The notes: a model not told the origin generated them from the sequence alone. DNA of 64,000 bases from Druceiella hillmani (GCA_039881145.1 JAYKKI010000138.1:2286001-2350000), one strand, 5' to 3'; positions 12,293 to 26,113 are shown, counted from the first letter of the stretch. Made by a program: numbers and translations.

Positions 12293-15200
12293 CGGAGCGT
12301 AGTTGTAATGACACAATTTTAAAATCCTTTTTATGGTTACACAATTATTAATTTCTTTTTGATTTTCCTGTAGATATTTATTATAATTAAGAATAAAATG
12401 TAATAAAATGTCCTACAACTTTGTATTACATTTTATGCAACTTTTATATAGTTTTGTCAAAAAATAATTCCTTTCTTCCGGAAGACTGAAAAGGATGCCA
12501 AAAAAGTTTTCTTTTTTTAAGCAAGTCAAATGAGTTATCACCTGAAAGGTCATTGCTAGCATATTCTAAAGCTATTTTTAATTTAATCTTTGCTTAAATC
12601 GTTTTTTACAAGTTAGCAAAACATGGTAAACAAATCGAGTGTTCCTTCTCTTCTCCTATTTTTGAAGTTGAAGGGCCAAAAGTAAGTACTGAAACAAAAA
12701 ACTGCAAATAATAATAGCCACAAAATTAAGTATGTTAGTAAATATTCATAGCAAGGAAATATTCATGCTTTGTCAATCTGGCTCGCAATCGATCGGTTTT
12801 ATTCAAATCTCATTGAAAGAAAAGACCGATTCTCTTTTTTACAGTACCTAAATCTTTGTAAATTTAATTAAATTGGGATGATCAATACTACATAAAACGT
12901 GTTGAATAAATCTAAATCCACAAATTTATTTTAACTATAGCATTTAAAAAGATTTTTTAACAAAGGCAATCAACTTCCTCTCAATCTATGAGTGGACACA
13001 CAAAGTGAATCTGTTAGATAATACAATTATTTCTCAAGCTATAATTATTGTCATTTAAAATCTGTTTCCTGAGATACATTAGAAATATCGCATCGTTATC
13101 TTTATGTCCACTTTCAGACATATCAACTGATAGTCATAAACCTTATTTTGTAACTTCAAATAACCATTATTAGTTGTCGTAACTTCTTCAGACTAACTCT
13201 GACAAGTGTTTTCGGTGTTATCTAGTTATCATAAAATAATTTAATCTCTTTTAATTATTTTGATTGACTGCGAAGTTGTGTACTAACTAAATATTAACGA
13301 GAGCGTAGATTTTATTTTATGATAGGGCAAAGACGAAGCATGTCGAAAACAGGTTCAATAACCTGGCTATGACTATGAGCACAGACCGATTCTCTTTTAT
13401 AAAATATGTCATAATTATCATAATTTCCTTTTTTTTCTCAAATACACATAATTTCCTTTGAAAAATTATTCGCTCTCGTCGCTTCGAAACTTAATTTAAA
13501 TTAATTAGACCCAAATAATAGAAACTCGTAAATATTTTTAAGATTTTTCGGAAAAATTATATACCTCTTGCAATATCTTTTTCCCCATTCCTGTTCAATT
13601 CAACTTTGTTTTCTTTCTTAGATCTATTTACATTTCTTATTAATATATTTTCAATGACTGATTTTCACTTTTACAATTAATATGTACATAAAAAGAGAAT
13701 ACATAAATATGTCTTTCTGTATCTCCCTTCCATGGTAGACTTCCATTAGTTTGGATTTCAATAATTAAATTTTTTTTCTCTTACATTATTGCTTGTGGTG
13801 ATGAACGTAACTGGACCATTTAGATTGTACATACGTTCAAATCTATAATAAATTGTTGCAAAAAATTTAAAATAATGTCAACTGCAAACGAAATATTATT
13901 TTTCTTCGATTATCCGTTCCCTAAAAGTAAAAGCTGAATAGTTCCCAAAAAAAATTAATGTTTTTCACGATTTACTAACCTTTTAGAACCTGTATAATTC
14001 TTCCTTTTTTCTTATATTACTAAGTACAACTTTAGGTAAAAAACACCAAAATTGAAAATTACTGAAAATATATATAAAAATTACTGAAAATATATATAAG
14101 AAAATATATATAATAAATATATAATAAAGGTTAGATTAAGATAAAAGTCTACATTTTTTTCGAAATTCCGAATTATATATGAGAAGGAACTGAGCAGACT
14201 GGTTTGAGAACAGACAGATAGAAACTGCCGTTATATATTCAATAACACTTTTGCAGGAAGATGAATCCAACGACACTGTACATATGAAAATCCATTCAGC
14301 TTTTCGGGCTAAAAACTAAAAGCAAATCAGCTTATTATATATTTTATGTTAACATGTTTTACACGACATTTCAATAAATAGACAGGCAGGTAGACTCAAA
14401 GACGACAATTCTAAAAAAAATATATTTTGAGTTCAAAGTAATTCAAATACCGTATTCCATTTTTTTTTAAACATCATCCATGAACAAATACAACTCTGTT
14501 AAAATTTGAAGTAACACTTTACGCTAACTTTTGAAATTCATTCCATAATGGGCGGTCTAGACACTTGTAAAGAACAAAATGTTTGCTGTACAATTAATCC
14601 ACGTTCTTCATCGCATCATCCCTTATAGATTACTCATTTAGGGACAAAATAAGGTTTAGTTAGTGCAGCTACTGAAAGTTTCAATGAATATTTATAGTTC
14701 CAAATTTATGTTGATAGACAACTAAACTTAGTGTCAGACCCTAGTACAAGTATAAATATATTTGTAATACGCATGATATTAGCGATGTGAAAATAGAGAG
14801 AACTTTCAAAATATTTTAAGGAGATTAAGTTAAAGTTTTGGAATATATTCGGGATTTATCTTCGGGAATTGGGATTAAGGAATGTTATCGCAATATTCTG
14901 GAGACTAAATTTGTGTTGAGCGCGTATTGCCAACTTTGCCATAATTTAGGGTTACGTCAGTATGATATGAAATATTTTATCGCTTAATCGTCGTTATGCA
15001 TTTCACAGTCAGCGCATTCTACTCGCAGTTTTACGTACTCTAGTAGTAAAATATGGAGTAAATTTGCAATTATCTTTGAAGCAATCGTATAATTTTCTTA
15101 CTTTTCGTATAAATTTTTTAATCTTTAAAGTTTTGTGGAAATATCGTATAATTTTTTGCTGGTGGGAAGCCTGCATAATCAAAAACACACATCACATCGA

Positions 15201-15723
15201 AAAAAAGTTACTCGGAATATCCTCCACTGATAAAACTTTTATATTATAAGTTACTAACAAAAACGTTAGTTTTAATTTACTAACTAATTCGTATAAAGTA
15301 GAAATGTAGTGTACATCTCATAGTTTCATTTGATTGTAACTAATTCATGTAAACCTTTATTAATGTTCAAATGTGAGTGAAGACATAAAGATCTTTATAG
15401 CAGCAAATGAAATAAGGGTTTTTGCAGTTTATAAAAAAGTAACTGCGTTCTTTTTAGAATGCTATGATGTATTTCATACTACACTCGATTTGTGTGAAAA
15501 ATATAGGTTTTTTTTATGGGACGGATTTATTTCGTAAAAGAAGTTCTTTATTTAAAAATGTTTTGTAATAAAGTAAAGACATATATAATTAAATGTAGTA
15601 TTTACAGTCAGGATTTAATTTCATCATAGAATATTATAAAATATTTAATTCTTTACATACACTTACGAATACATTGCATTTTTTACCTACTTATTTCAAT
15701 AACCATAACAAGGCAATTAAATT

Positions 15724-15770
15724 AATTGAATAATACTACAACACATAAAGTGTTGTTGTGTTATTGAATT
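15724..15770. repeat. Hairpin with about 21-bp arms
   Basis: AATTGAATAATACTACAACA begins the left arm and the right arm 15750-15770 is its complement with about two mismatches. The loop is about 5 nt. Confidence 0.75.
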
Positions 15771-16515
15771 GGAAGCGCCATATTACAAGAAAGTTAATCA
15801 CAATCATCATAAAAAACTTATTCTATTGCAACTACGATCAAGTGGTTGAGCAGTAATCTTGGATAAATTCTTAAGTACCATCCACCTCATTACTGCCTCG
15901 TACTACAATATCTCTCATTTATTGTATTCAAAACTGAGCAAAGAATATGTACATTTACAAAAGATAACGTCATGGATTTTAGTTCAGTGTTAACATTATT
16001 TTCCAAATATGGTAATAAGATAGTAACACGAAATTAATAATAAGGAATAAAACATACTTTAAAACTGCGTAAAGCATGATACCTTGTACCCATAGGGCAT
16101 GATATCTTGTAACCGATTACAAGAAGCTTGCTCGAATATTTTGATATATGTGCTTCATATAATAATGAAATTAAATATACTCAATATTTAATTTATGGCA
16201 TTCAACCGAAACTCGCTAAAAATTTAATATTTGATCTATAGCCTGAGCATACGAATAGAACGTTACCAGTGTATGTAATGGATGAAAGTACAAACTTCAT
16301 ATCTGTAAAATTACCCTAGTTTTATTTATTAGCACATGTCAGTAATAAGTAACCAACAACAACAGTATAATTTTATGAGTAGCAATCAACCATTCATCAT
16401 TTATGGTTTAACATATCTATAGCTAATTATTTTATTATTGCTATATGCTAAGCACCTTACACCTAAAATTGGTCATTCGTCCTGGATAATATTTTAAGAA
16501 GAAAAAATTAGAATT

Positions 16516-16620
16516 GTGACCAAATTGTTATAAAATGCGATACACCCAACACTAAGAGCCAATATACCAATGAAAGTAATATTTCGAAGCAAACAAATAA
16601 CGTTGGAAATCCTCGCATGT
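16516..16620. repeat. Dispersed repeat, copy A (partner 17698-17820)
   Basis: It shares AAATTGTTAT, GAGCCAATAT and ATATTTCGAAGCAAACAA in the same order with 17698-17820. The two copies are diverged, at about 75-80% by eye, and lie in the same orientation 1.2 kb apart. Confidence 0.65.
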
Positions 16621-16925
16621 GCATTCGTTATTCGCAGTATTTTTTTTAAATACTGTTTTACATAGAAATTTTAAATTTAGAATGACTATAAAGGACATTA
16701 ACTCGTGCATATCTACTCATGTATGCCAATAGTTAGCACTTAAAAGTATCTCCCTATATTGAAATTTTGAAACATTCTTAAATTTCGTATAGAGTATGTC
16801 ATAAATTGAAGAAATTGTCAAGTATGTGAAAAATATTTTTTTGTATTTTTACAATACGTGGAATAGTTCTAGAGGATGGAAATTGAAATGTTGACACCGT
16901 TTTTTTAGGAAGCTTAGAAAGTTGA

Positions 16926-17056
16926 AATTTAGTGTAGTGTATGTCATATACTGTACTGTAATTTAGTATAGTGTATGTCATATACTGTACTGTAATTTAA
17001 TATAGTGTATGTCATATACTGTACTGTAATTTAGTGTAGTGTATGTCATATACTAG
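16926..17056. repeat. 34-bp tandem repeat, about 3.8 copies
   Basis: GTGTATGTCATATACT recurs with ATGTCA at 16941, 16975, 17009 and 17043, exactly 34 bp apart, linked by GTACTGTAATTTA. The units differ by only one or two bases. Confidence 0.95.
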
Positions 17057-17167
17057 TTAATACTCAAAAATATTTATACAGAAATGTTAGGATGGGCTGA
17101 TACCCGAAATTTTATTAAAATTTCGTTTTGCGTTTGAGTTTGTGACGTTAGCCTATGTCAACAGTTA

Positions 17168-17302
17168 ACAGCAGCATATGGTAACAGCCTAGGCTTGCAG
17201 CCCAGGCTTGAAGCCCTGAATACTTTCGGAGACTAGCAGCAAAAGATAGCAACCTAGGATGGCAGCCCGGACTGGCAATCCAGGCCAGCAGTCTAGGCTA
17301 TC
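17168..17302. repeat. GC-rich degenerate short repeat (GCAGCCCAGGCTT-like)
   Basis: About ten variants of a 12-15 bp word such as GCAGCCCAGGCTT, GCAGCCCGGACTG and GCAGTCTAGGCTA follow one another. This is the most GC-rich local repeat in an otherwise AT-rich region. No frame across it looks like a protein. Confidence 0.6.
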
Positions 17303-17506
17303 ATCTTTGACAAGTATAAATCCTCAAATGTTAATTTGACAATTACCATCAATTGGAAGAGCAAGTTGCCGAAAGATTTTTTTGGATTATAATTCAAGAG
17401 ACATTGTCGACGATGTCTACAATGCTTCTGTGTTCTTCCTCATGCATATCTGTAACTGGTCGTAAATGAAAATGAATATGTATCTCCATATATAAACGTA
17501 AATAAA

Positions 17507-17881
17507 TTATGGTTCTCGAGATATTTTTACACGAATTAAGATTATAGATATCCAATCTAAACAATACTTATCGGAAGATGTAAAGAAGTTCCAACCGAGC
17601 ATCAAATACAACTCTGCAACTGAGACTGGAGCAGTAATACGCTCCGAAAGGAATTTATTCATATTTCTGAACGAAATTTTGATTAGAAATTGCTGAATAT
17701 TTTGTAATAAAATTGTTATGAAATGCGAGAGGTTGAGCAGGCCTAGAATGAACCCAATACTGTGAGCCAATATTTCACTGGAAGTTATATTTCGAAGCAA
17801 ACAACATTTGAAAATCTCAATTCGACTTATCTTGTAAAACTTTTTCATGTGTCTACAAAATCTAGGGCATAAATATATCAC
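17507..17881 (-). other. 124-codon open frame, unrecognised
   Basis: A minus-strand frame of 124 codons starts at an ATG at 17881. The translation is rich in I, L, F and S, and I recognise no domain; it includes NKFLSERITAPVSVAEL and LYLMLGWNFF. Its first half overlaps the repeat shared with 16516-16620, where the same frame is not kept open over a similar length. That overlap argues for an open frame inside repeat DNA rather than a host gene. It could be an eroded transposon protein. Confidence 0.15.
17698..17820. repeat. Dispersed repeat, copy B (partner 16516-16620)
   Basis: See 16516-16620. This copy has GAGCCAATATTTCACTGG and the same ATATTTCGAAGCAAACAA block. Confidence 0.65.
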
Positions 17882-17889
17882 AAAAAAAT

Positions 17890-19150
17890 AATTGTTTGAT
17901 GTGCGATATAATTACAGTATTTAAGAGCGTTAATTGTGCAGAGGATATGTTTCCGGTTTAAAACAGAGTCCAGCTTACCACTGTGAATATCCACATTAGG
18001 AAAAAGATAAATTGTGGAATCACAGGTCTACGTAGTACCAAACGACATTTCCCACCACGGAAGAGCACGAAGCTCATTTCACCTAAACTATATATTAAAT
18101 CCAAAATAAAGATTAATATTACATATTAAATCTACTTACCTCTATTACAGATTAAACTATATATTTTATCTCAAATAAACTTATAAAGAAGGGACATAAT
18201 GAAATGATAGGCGCAAGTTTGAAAGCAATGAAATTATGATAATCGATAAAGAAAGTTCAATTAAAGTATCGAACTGAGCAGATTAGTTAGAAATAAACGT
18301 TTAAATAAAGGTGTATTTTTATCATCAAAAATACTTACTGGCATTAGCGGTAACTTATAAATATTTTCAAAATCCTAAAAATGTCAGAAACCCGGATCAA
18401 CTTTAGACAGATGACGTAATGTTATTAAAAATGTGCTTTTCTTAATAATGTGTTGATATTATATATTCTGAATTTAACATATATCTTTCAAACTTATCAG
18501 GCAGAGTAAATGATAATTTGGAAATATGATGTGACTTGCAATCCGAAAAAAAATTAAAGGGACAAGTGCATTTTAGCAAAAGTGTTTTTACTCTTGTCAT
18601 TTATTTAATTGAAGAATACTTGCTAAACTTTTTTTTTAAAATAGTTATAAATTAATTGAGAAAAATACTCACCGAAATTTTTGGAAAGATATTATAAAAA
18701 ACGCTTTAATTAATTCAAGCCAAAATTTGTCATTTAATTAAAGTCATGGCTTATAGTGCGATTAAAAGATAAACACGCTCCTCATCACGAAGCCTCGCCA
18801 CTGTCGCTGGTTTACAATTACTCGGTCGTTGGCCGCTCTATGATTACAATATTCAACCACCCGCATTGTATACGGTTTACGGCAAGTTCATACGGATATG
18901 TATTGATAAGGGAAGAGAGCAAAAGATGGTGAATTGTGTAATTGATGAACGTGTGTTGTCATTTTATTAAAAAAACAACCTAGAATGGATAAACCTCGTT
19001 ATGTTAGAGATTCGCTACATAAAAATCGAGAGAAGAAGCTTCAACCAAACTTAACATAATTTATTTTTCTCTTAGTTTTTTTTTGAAGGCAGGGGGTTCT
19101 GTAATACTGACTTACGCCAAAAGGAAAAACTGAGCATTTATAAGATAACA
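17890..19150. other. No recognisable gene; GC-richer block 18.75-18.95 kb
   Basis: Mostly AT-rich. The part at about 18740-18950 is richer in G+C and looks non-repetitive (GCCTCGCCACTGTCGCTGG, CGGTCGTTGGCCGCTC), with AT-core words such as GATTAAAAG and ATTACAAT. A conserved non-coding element is possible but unproven. Confidence 0.35.
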
Positions 19151-19153
19151 TAT

Positions 19154-19182
19154 CAGATAAAAAGACATGTTCTTTTTATCTG
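19154..19182. repeat. Perfect 12-bp hairpin
   Basis: CAGATAAAAAGA and TCTTTTTATCTG flank a CATGT loop. Confidence 0.8.
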
Positions 19183-19189
19183 ACACAAA

Positions 19190-19560
19190 CGTTTTTCTCA
19201 GAAATCGGTTGACATAGGAACTTGAAACTTGACATTGTAATAAAACATATTAACCCGCACATATATCAAAATCGAATATTCAAATTGGTGGATGTGGCAA
19301 ATTAAGTACACATTTTTTTTTCATATACAGTATGGGGTATTGTTTGAAAGGGCCAGTAATAAGAGCTTGAAAACTATTTTTTCTCCTAATTTTAGGTTGT
19401 ATACTTGTGTCTACAATTTTTTTAAATTTGTACCATGCGTTTAAGCTTGAGAAAAATGTAACGGGCAATATATTTACCTTTTGAGAGTTTAATAGTTGTA
19501 TACATTTCAATAGGAATACTTGCTTGATAGTTTTATTCAATGGCATTAATTTTTTTTAAT
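19190..19560 (+). repeat. Interspersed-repeat relic related to 9290-9735
   Basis: It carries GACATAGGAACTTGAAACTT at its start and GTAACGGGCAATATATTTAC near its end, the latter matching the end of the relic at 9290-9735. The 88-codon minus-strand frame inside it matches nothing I know and is judged fortuitous. Confidence 0.45.
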
Positions 19561-20435
19561 GTTCTTTTACGTAACGGGAAAAAACCAACACAAACTATTA
19601 AAAATGCCCTATGAATTTCAAACACGAAACAAGCTTGCATTCTAACGTTTCCACATAGAACAAAGGAAAATACAGACATTTATAAAACATCCAATTAAAT
19701 ACAATAATAAATGTGACATTGTTACCTTAAATAAGCGATACGATATTTAGTTTCAATAAGACATAAAGTTGATATGGACCACACATACAAAATAAATAGA
19801 GCTGCACTTACAGATGATAATTTTTATTGTTTATGTAAATTAAAATTATTTTACTGTCTCCACATTAACTTAAAAATATTTTAAAGAGACTACGGTCACC
19901 TAAATTGTCGAAAAATGATTGTCTAACATGAATTATAGAGTCTAATTTTTAATATATACGGTAGATTAGAACTGAGCGAAATTATGGCTGATAATTAAAT
20001 TATTAAAGTAGATATAATATACTCGAAAATAAATCTTGATGAATTTCACATGACAAATAACCAGTATTTTCCTTACTCTACATCAGACGGTATTTCCATG
20101 GGACCACCTGACGAAGTACTGATCACGCTCGATGTCAGAAAAACTTTGATATGCACTATATCAACGTTTAACTATAATTTAATGTATTTTCTGTAATCAC
20201 GAAACCTTCATCGTAAAAAAAATAATTCTTATGACGCAAAGAACTCTATAAGAACTTATCGCATTTTGTTGCAGGGGTCTCTTCTCTAGCCGTGTATAAA
20301 AAAATTTCATCAACAAACGGGCTCCGAACTTTAATGATCAAGCTTATATCTACTAGTAAGATTGTCGTACCACACTTTTAAGAGTACCACATATATCTGA
20401 GTTCTCTTTAATCTACCCTTATGTAAACCAGGTGA
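19561..20435. other. No recognisable gene
   Basis: AT-rich, with stops in all frames and no repeat that I could pair within the window. Confidence 0.5.
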
Positions 20436-20636
20436 ATTTCTAATATCACCCCTTACCCTTTACAACCGCACTTAAAAGCTAACAGACTATTTATCTCCAG
20501 TAAATGCGATGTACAGTTCAAAGATAAAGAGCCGAGGAGTTTGTTATTAAATAGTGAATTACTTGTCCCTAATTCGTTTAACGCGAGGCGTGTAAGGGAT
20601 ACTTTGGAAGTTATAAAGAGATTCATACATAGTTGA
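20436..20636 (+). other. Weak coding-like block, 66 codons
   Basis: An open plus-strand frame ends in TGA at 20634-20636. It has the K, R, D, E and L balance of a soluble protein (for example FKDKEPRSLLLNSELL, RRVRDTLEVIKRFIHS) instead of the K/N/I/F bias of the surroundings. It has no upstream ATG in frame. A pyrimidine-rich tract with CCAG lies just upstream at 20401-20430, but splicing there would meet a TGA at once in this frame. Family unknown. Confidence 0.15.
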
Positions 20637-20784
20637 TACATCGCGAGTAATTGAAACTCGGTCGCTTGTTAAGAATATTTAAAGTTGATCCAGAATTTTG
20701 AAGTACGTTTTCGTTCCATTCTCCAAATAGAAATAATATAAGGGTTTTAAATTATATATAGAAATTAAATTTCGATTTTAATTA

Positions 20785-20922
20785 CGCGCGCGTATACACA
20801 CACACACACACACACAAACACACGCACACGCGCACACACACGCGCGCACACACACGTACACATACATACACATACACACAGACACACACACACACACACA
20901 TGTACACACACACATACACATC
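20785..20922. repeat. Long impure (CA)n/(CG)n microsatellite
   Basis: About 138 bp of alternating purine-pyrimidine sequence: CG repeats, long CA runs, CACG variants and some CATA units. It can adopt Z-DNA and should be highly variable between individuals. Confidence 0.95.
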
Positions 20923-20934
20923 AATACATAGTAT

Positions 20935-21365
20935 GAAATGAAGTCTCTGTCTGGATGTCTGAGAGCGATAATTTCAAAAATTACTGTACGAATTTTCACG
21001 CGGCTTTCACCAGTGGATAGTGGATTGATGAAGAAGTTTTAGGTGTACAATTAATGAAGATTTTTCTGTAATTTGACCGAACTATTATGAAAATTGTCGA
21101 GAAAGTCGGAAAAAATCATAATATTTGACAGATTGACGAGTACGGGTACCGTAAATCGTTATTTTTTGTATGATAGTGATTGCAGTAATTTTTTTTTGGC
21201 GGCTAGCATTTAGAATGACAATAAATAAAGCAGGGGGTGGAATCCAAACATTGCTGGAATTGATCTCGATGTTCAATGGTTTACACCGCAAGTGGTATGT
21301 TGCCTTGTCACGTGCGATATCAAAAGGTAATGTTTGTTTTAGCACCTAACCCGGCGGAAATAATA
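20935..21365 (+). repeat. Interspersed-repeat relic next to CA tract
   Basis: Directly after the CA tract lie GTCTCTGTCTGGATGTCTG, ACTGTACGAATTTTCACGCG, GCTTTCACCAGTGGATAGTG, GTTTTAGGTGTACAATT and TTGACCGAACTATTATG. These phrases belong to a widespread style of insect repeat that often has a simple repeat at one end. The minus strand reads open for 86 codons (SSNVWIPPPALF and similar), which may be a fossil of the element's own coding or chance. Confidence 0.5.
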
Positions 21366-24300
21366 AATGTTGTATTGTAATAAATATTTTAGCTTCGTCT
21401 ATATAGATATTTCTTCTGATTGTTAGTTCTCTTGAAATAGTTATTGTAAAATTTGTATTATAATACACTTCACTAGTATTTGTAGTTAATATTTAGTAAT
21501 CATTACGTGGTTATATGAATAAAAACAGACAGAAAAACACCACGTAAATCGTATTTGGATCTAAGCTGCAAGCTCTACGCTATTCCGATAGATACACTTA
21601 TTATTTTTTACACCAGACTAATGATCCAGACATAAATTCTTAATGCGAACCCAAATATTTGATATAGATTTTGTGTATGTACCTAATTTCCTCCAATGAC
21701 GAAAATCACAATTTTTGACAAACTTCACCAAGAAACAATTTTTGAGTCATACGTAACATCATTTAAAGGAGGAAAAATGGAACAAAAAAAATAAACACGT
21801 TACTATTTTAACGCGGTTCCACTTTCTGCGTTTATTAAATTGGTATTTCATTAAATTGAAAGTACAAAATAAAACAAGGAAAAACGTTTGTTCCATAGTT
21901 AATATCATTATAAAAAAATCCACTCAAATTCTTTGATGGCATTCAAATATTTTATATTGAAATAGAAATTTCAGGTTTGCAACCGCTTGTTTCATACCAA
22001 TAAGTTAAACGCAATCCAAATTTTATTGACTGCAAAGATAGGAAATAGAAAACTTAAAATACACAAAACTTAATATAATTTTTTTGAGATATGCATTCAG
22101 AAGCGCGGACAAATAATGAAATATTTTTGTCACAATTATTTAATATCTGAAAAGAAAGAAATATCACATCTAAAATGTTATTGGAGAGATACTTATACCA
22201 TAAAGTTTTTTTAATTTTTGTGACACATTTTAATAATTTTAATGCTACTTAATCTACAAACTACATACTAGGAGAATTCAATTATTTTTTTGTAAACTTC
22301 TCATGTAAATTACCCAACTTTAATCCAAATAATAATTAAGACGCGCTGGCATAAGCATATTATACAAACAAATTTAAAATATTTTTTATGAAATTTATTT
22401 TATTTAATGAAAATTCCTTGTTACCTAAACCCTTCCTCTCTGGCCTCGTCCCAGCATTCCGGGTCTGTGTAAACGCACAATTTTCCAATTCCTGTATGCA
22501 GTTTCCCCAACCTCTTGTGTATATACAATTTACGTTAATTTAGGTGAAGAGTTCATGCATAATCGGGTTAACGTTGCAGAATAGGTTACGTTGTGAAGCC
22601 TTCCTTTAGGTCGACATATCTACCTGATGAACTTATTGCTTTACATTAGGAGACACGGTAGGTTATTAAGATGAAACATATAAGGCAGTTTCAGAAGCTT
22701 ATATCGCTTTACTGTTATTAGGTGATAGTGAGTGATGAGATAGTTTTCCTTTATGAAATTGGAGGTTGTTAGCACACCCTGCGTAGTTCGTGAAATATCG
22801 TCAAAACTGGTAAAACAAAATTGAGCTAACACTTAAATTTGCAATAAAATTCTAAACCGGTAATACCAGTTTACTGGTAGTTGGTAATTAACCAAAAATT
22901 TTAAATGTTTTTTTTTCAGAAAGTGCTGAAAGCAAAATAGACAGTTCTCGATTAAATTTTACTTATCTACATACATACTTTCTAGTTATTTTTCGTGAAT
23001 TAAAATTGACTCGGAATTAAAATGTTCGTTCTTTGATTTCTTTTTCTAAATTGAAACAATAATTAAAGAATTTTACTGACAAAATACAATTTGCAATTCA
23101 TTTTAGATTACACAGACACAACGGCAAAATTTGCAAGCTTTTCGCCTTAAAAAAATGGCCTGAATTTAGTTCATAGAAAAAACGGCTAAGAAATTCCCAG
23201 AAAGTCCCAGAAAAACTAGTTATATCGTATTGTTAGCGTGCAGTCTTTTCAGTTTTGGGTTGTTTGAACTCCATTAATGTAAAATAATTCATTTCAGTCA
23301 AAAAACTCAATACCAGATATACTAATGAATGTTTCCATGTTCTAACGTTTTCTACCACATGAAAAACCTATAGCTTCGTATTTCAAAAAACGCAGCGATT
23401 TTGAGTCTTAAACTTTTTTCCGCTTTCTACTAACTTGATGTTCTTTTAGTCATGATTCGAGTGATTTTATCAATAAACTACTACAAATGTAATATAGGTT
23501 ATTCTGATTTTAGAATTAACAGATGAGGGTAAAACACATTCAATGTCGTTTCTAATAAGGTTTAATATAATATTTTGATTAGGGATCCTAAAAACATATG
23601 AACGTGAGAAACGTGTGTGTGTGTGGGTATAATAACAGTTCAACAACAACGTAAATAAATTATAAAAAAAAATGCCGTCTCTGATTTATAGTTTGAATTT
23701 TATTTTAAATATCAACAAATACCAAAGATTTTCAAAATATTTATATTAATTTATAGATAGAGGGCGTTAAGATAGCGCCACTAATCAATTAAATACTCAA
23801 TTTTTACTCCTCAGCGTTTCGGTCATCAATACAAACGTTTTACTTTAAGAACGTTGAAACATAATTAAACTATATAAAAGCTAACAAATCAGTTAAAGGA
23901 AATAAAGAAATGCGTAGAAAATTAAAAATAGACGTTAGGCGAAAATCGCGACATTAAGTGAATTACGATAAGACCATGCAAAGTCCCCACACCACTTTGG
24001 TATACACCCCGGCAACAATTACGAGATCTACTTTCGTTACGCCGCATCGCAACATGACGATTTTCATTTACTCAAATCTTGATACAAGTACGCGTCGTCA
24101 TTGTTATCTAAAATTGTTTTCTTAATCGTTGCAACCGAGTTGCAAGAGTATCTTCATCAGATTAATTAATATATAAGCTGTTACCTCTTACTTTGCTTGT
24201 TTGGATTATTAATATCCAGGAAAAAGTATTTGGATATCTGTTACCTTATAAAATTTGTTGGTTAGTTAGTTTCATAAAAATTGGTACAGACGCCATCCAG

Positions 24301-26056
24301 TGTTCGATTTGGGTTCTGAATAATGTAATAATGTAATAATGTAATAAAAAATGTAATAATCCATGATTCAATTTGATATATTAAGAAATTGTGCAATTAT
24401 TGAAGTAGGAAACTTAGACTTTTACTCAATAATAAAAATTATTTACTACATACATTAAAAAAAATGCACAACGCGTATATTAAATGTTACCTGCGTGACG
24501 ACTCCTGAGCACAAAACTTGCATCTAAGTAAAAGCAAATGAATAAAAGCAAAAGTTAGTTATACTATAATCATAGTGTAACGCTAATATTATTATCCCTC
24601 TTTCTCTCTAGTCGTTTTCCCATTCGAGACGATCATGACTCCTCATTGCAATACTGACCAAGTTATTCCTTCGATCAAGGTCATCGGTTTGCTGCAGTCT
24701 TCCACTCATTGAGTTCGAAGCCCTCGACATTCCCAATAAGTATCACTCAATGACTTATTATTCCCTCAACATTGTCAGCGTTTCTGTTGAAATACTAGGG
24801 CATCCAAGGTTAGCAAATTATAAATAGTGTGGATTTGCATTTAACGCGCAAATTCTTCAAAATTGAGATATCATTGCAATATCCTATCCAAAGAAACGTA
24901 TAATATTCAGCATCATTGCTCAAACACATCAATTTTGTACCTATCCGTGACTTCCAGGATCCGAGGTCGGAGTTGTAAAAAATATTGGAAAGGTAAGAGT
25001 ATTCTTATGTTATTTAGCTAGCAAAATTCTATAATTCTCTTATAGTAGGTTTTCTGTATTTTTGACCCAGTATTTTCAAATTAAAAATTTCCCAATTTTC
25101 CCAAATGTTCTCAATGACGAGACAAGAAAAGTTCATGTCTCGTGGCATTTAAATAAAAACATAACACGATGGATATGATACTTTTCTCTCATATCTTCTT
25201 TTTCGCTTAAATCGGCGGATTCGTGTTCGGATTTCGGATCGGATTTATTAAAAGAATATTATAAAACCAAATCGATTTTGTAATATTTTTCAAAGCATTA
25301 TAGATTTACCAAGTAAAGAGCTGGCTACCTGTATACAATAATTACCATTATTTATGGCGCTGAAACGGAAATGTAACTTTTTCCGGAAGAGTTTAAAATA
25401 AAATTATTTTTGTTTTTCTTTGCTATATTTAACACAAGAATTCAGTTTAGGAAATTATATTGTTTTATTTTAATCCGAAGAAGACAAAATGTTTTATTCT
25501 GGGATACGAACTAAATAATTCAATACTTTTGCTGATTTCAGACTTCAGTACTTTACCGCTCCGCCAATGACTCCGCCTTTAGAAATACGATAAAATAAAT
25601 TATTATTTATTTTTATTTTATTTTTTGTGGTACCTAAGTACAAAAATTATAATGTTTATAACTTTTTCAGATATTTACTATTTACTTACCATCCAAATGC
25701 TAAATTTCAAGTTTTTAACATAAATAAGAACGCCCAAATAACATGATTGTTTAAGTGCACTACACACAAGTCTCCATAAACGTTACGGATGTTAAAAAAT
25801 ATAATGGACCTTAAATATATTTTCATAACACACCGCTTTTTCTTGAATTTTAATTGAATTTTCCTGTTAAAATTAAATATTTAGGTAAACGTTAAAACTT
25901 AAGTTATTGTATTAGTAAGCAGAAATTATTTTGTTCCAAACTTAAATAATTTTAAATTAATTAATATAATTAAAAATGACGCCCGCCCAAAACTAACAAG
26001 TGCCTTATTAATTTTATGCTTTAAGGAATCGATTTAATTATATTTTGCTTGTATAA
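21366..26056. other. No recognisable gene; several GC-richer islands
   Basis: I found no protein family. Blocks at about 22430-22620, 23930-24180 and 24600-24790 are less AT-rich and look non-repetitive. The first stays open for about 45 codons on both strands. They could be conserved non-coding elements, isolated exons or old transposon DNA, and the sequence alone does not decide. Confidence 0.4.
24319..24360. repeat. Short (AATGTAAT)n tandem repeat
   Basis: Several head-to-tail copies of AATAATGTAAT, the last spaced by an extra A run. Confidence 0.75.
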
Positions 26057-26113
26057 CAATCTGTATATTGAGGCTTTCAACGATCAATCAACAATCTGTA
26101 TATTGAGGCTTTA
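26057..26113. repeat. 34-bp direct duplication
   Basis: CAATCTGTATATTGAGGCTT occurs at 26057 and again at 26091, separated by a short CAACGATCAAT spacer. Confidence 0.85.

Larger units (their letters stand above)
11110..16515. other. No recognisable gene
   Basis: AT-rich sequence with frequent stops and no transposase, reverse transcriptase or other protein motif that I recognise. Small items inside it are listed separately: a weak exon candidate near 12.2 kb and a hairpin near 15.7 kb. An ATATATAA-rich low-complexity stretch lies at about 14064-14130. Confidence 0.55.

Noticed and set aside
20778..20999. 73-codon cysteine- and valine-rich frame
   Set aside because: It is the translation of the (CA)n/(CG)n microsatellite on the opposite strand, not a cysteine-rich peptide gene.
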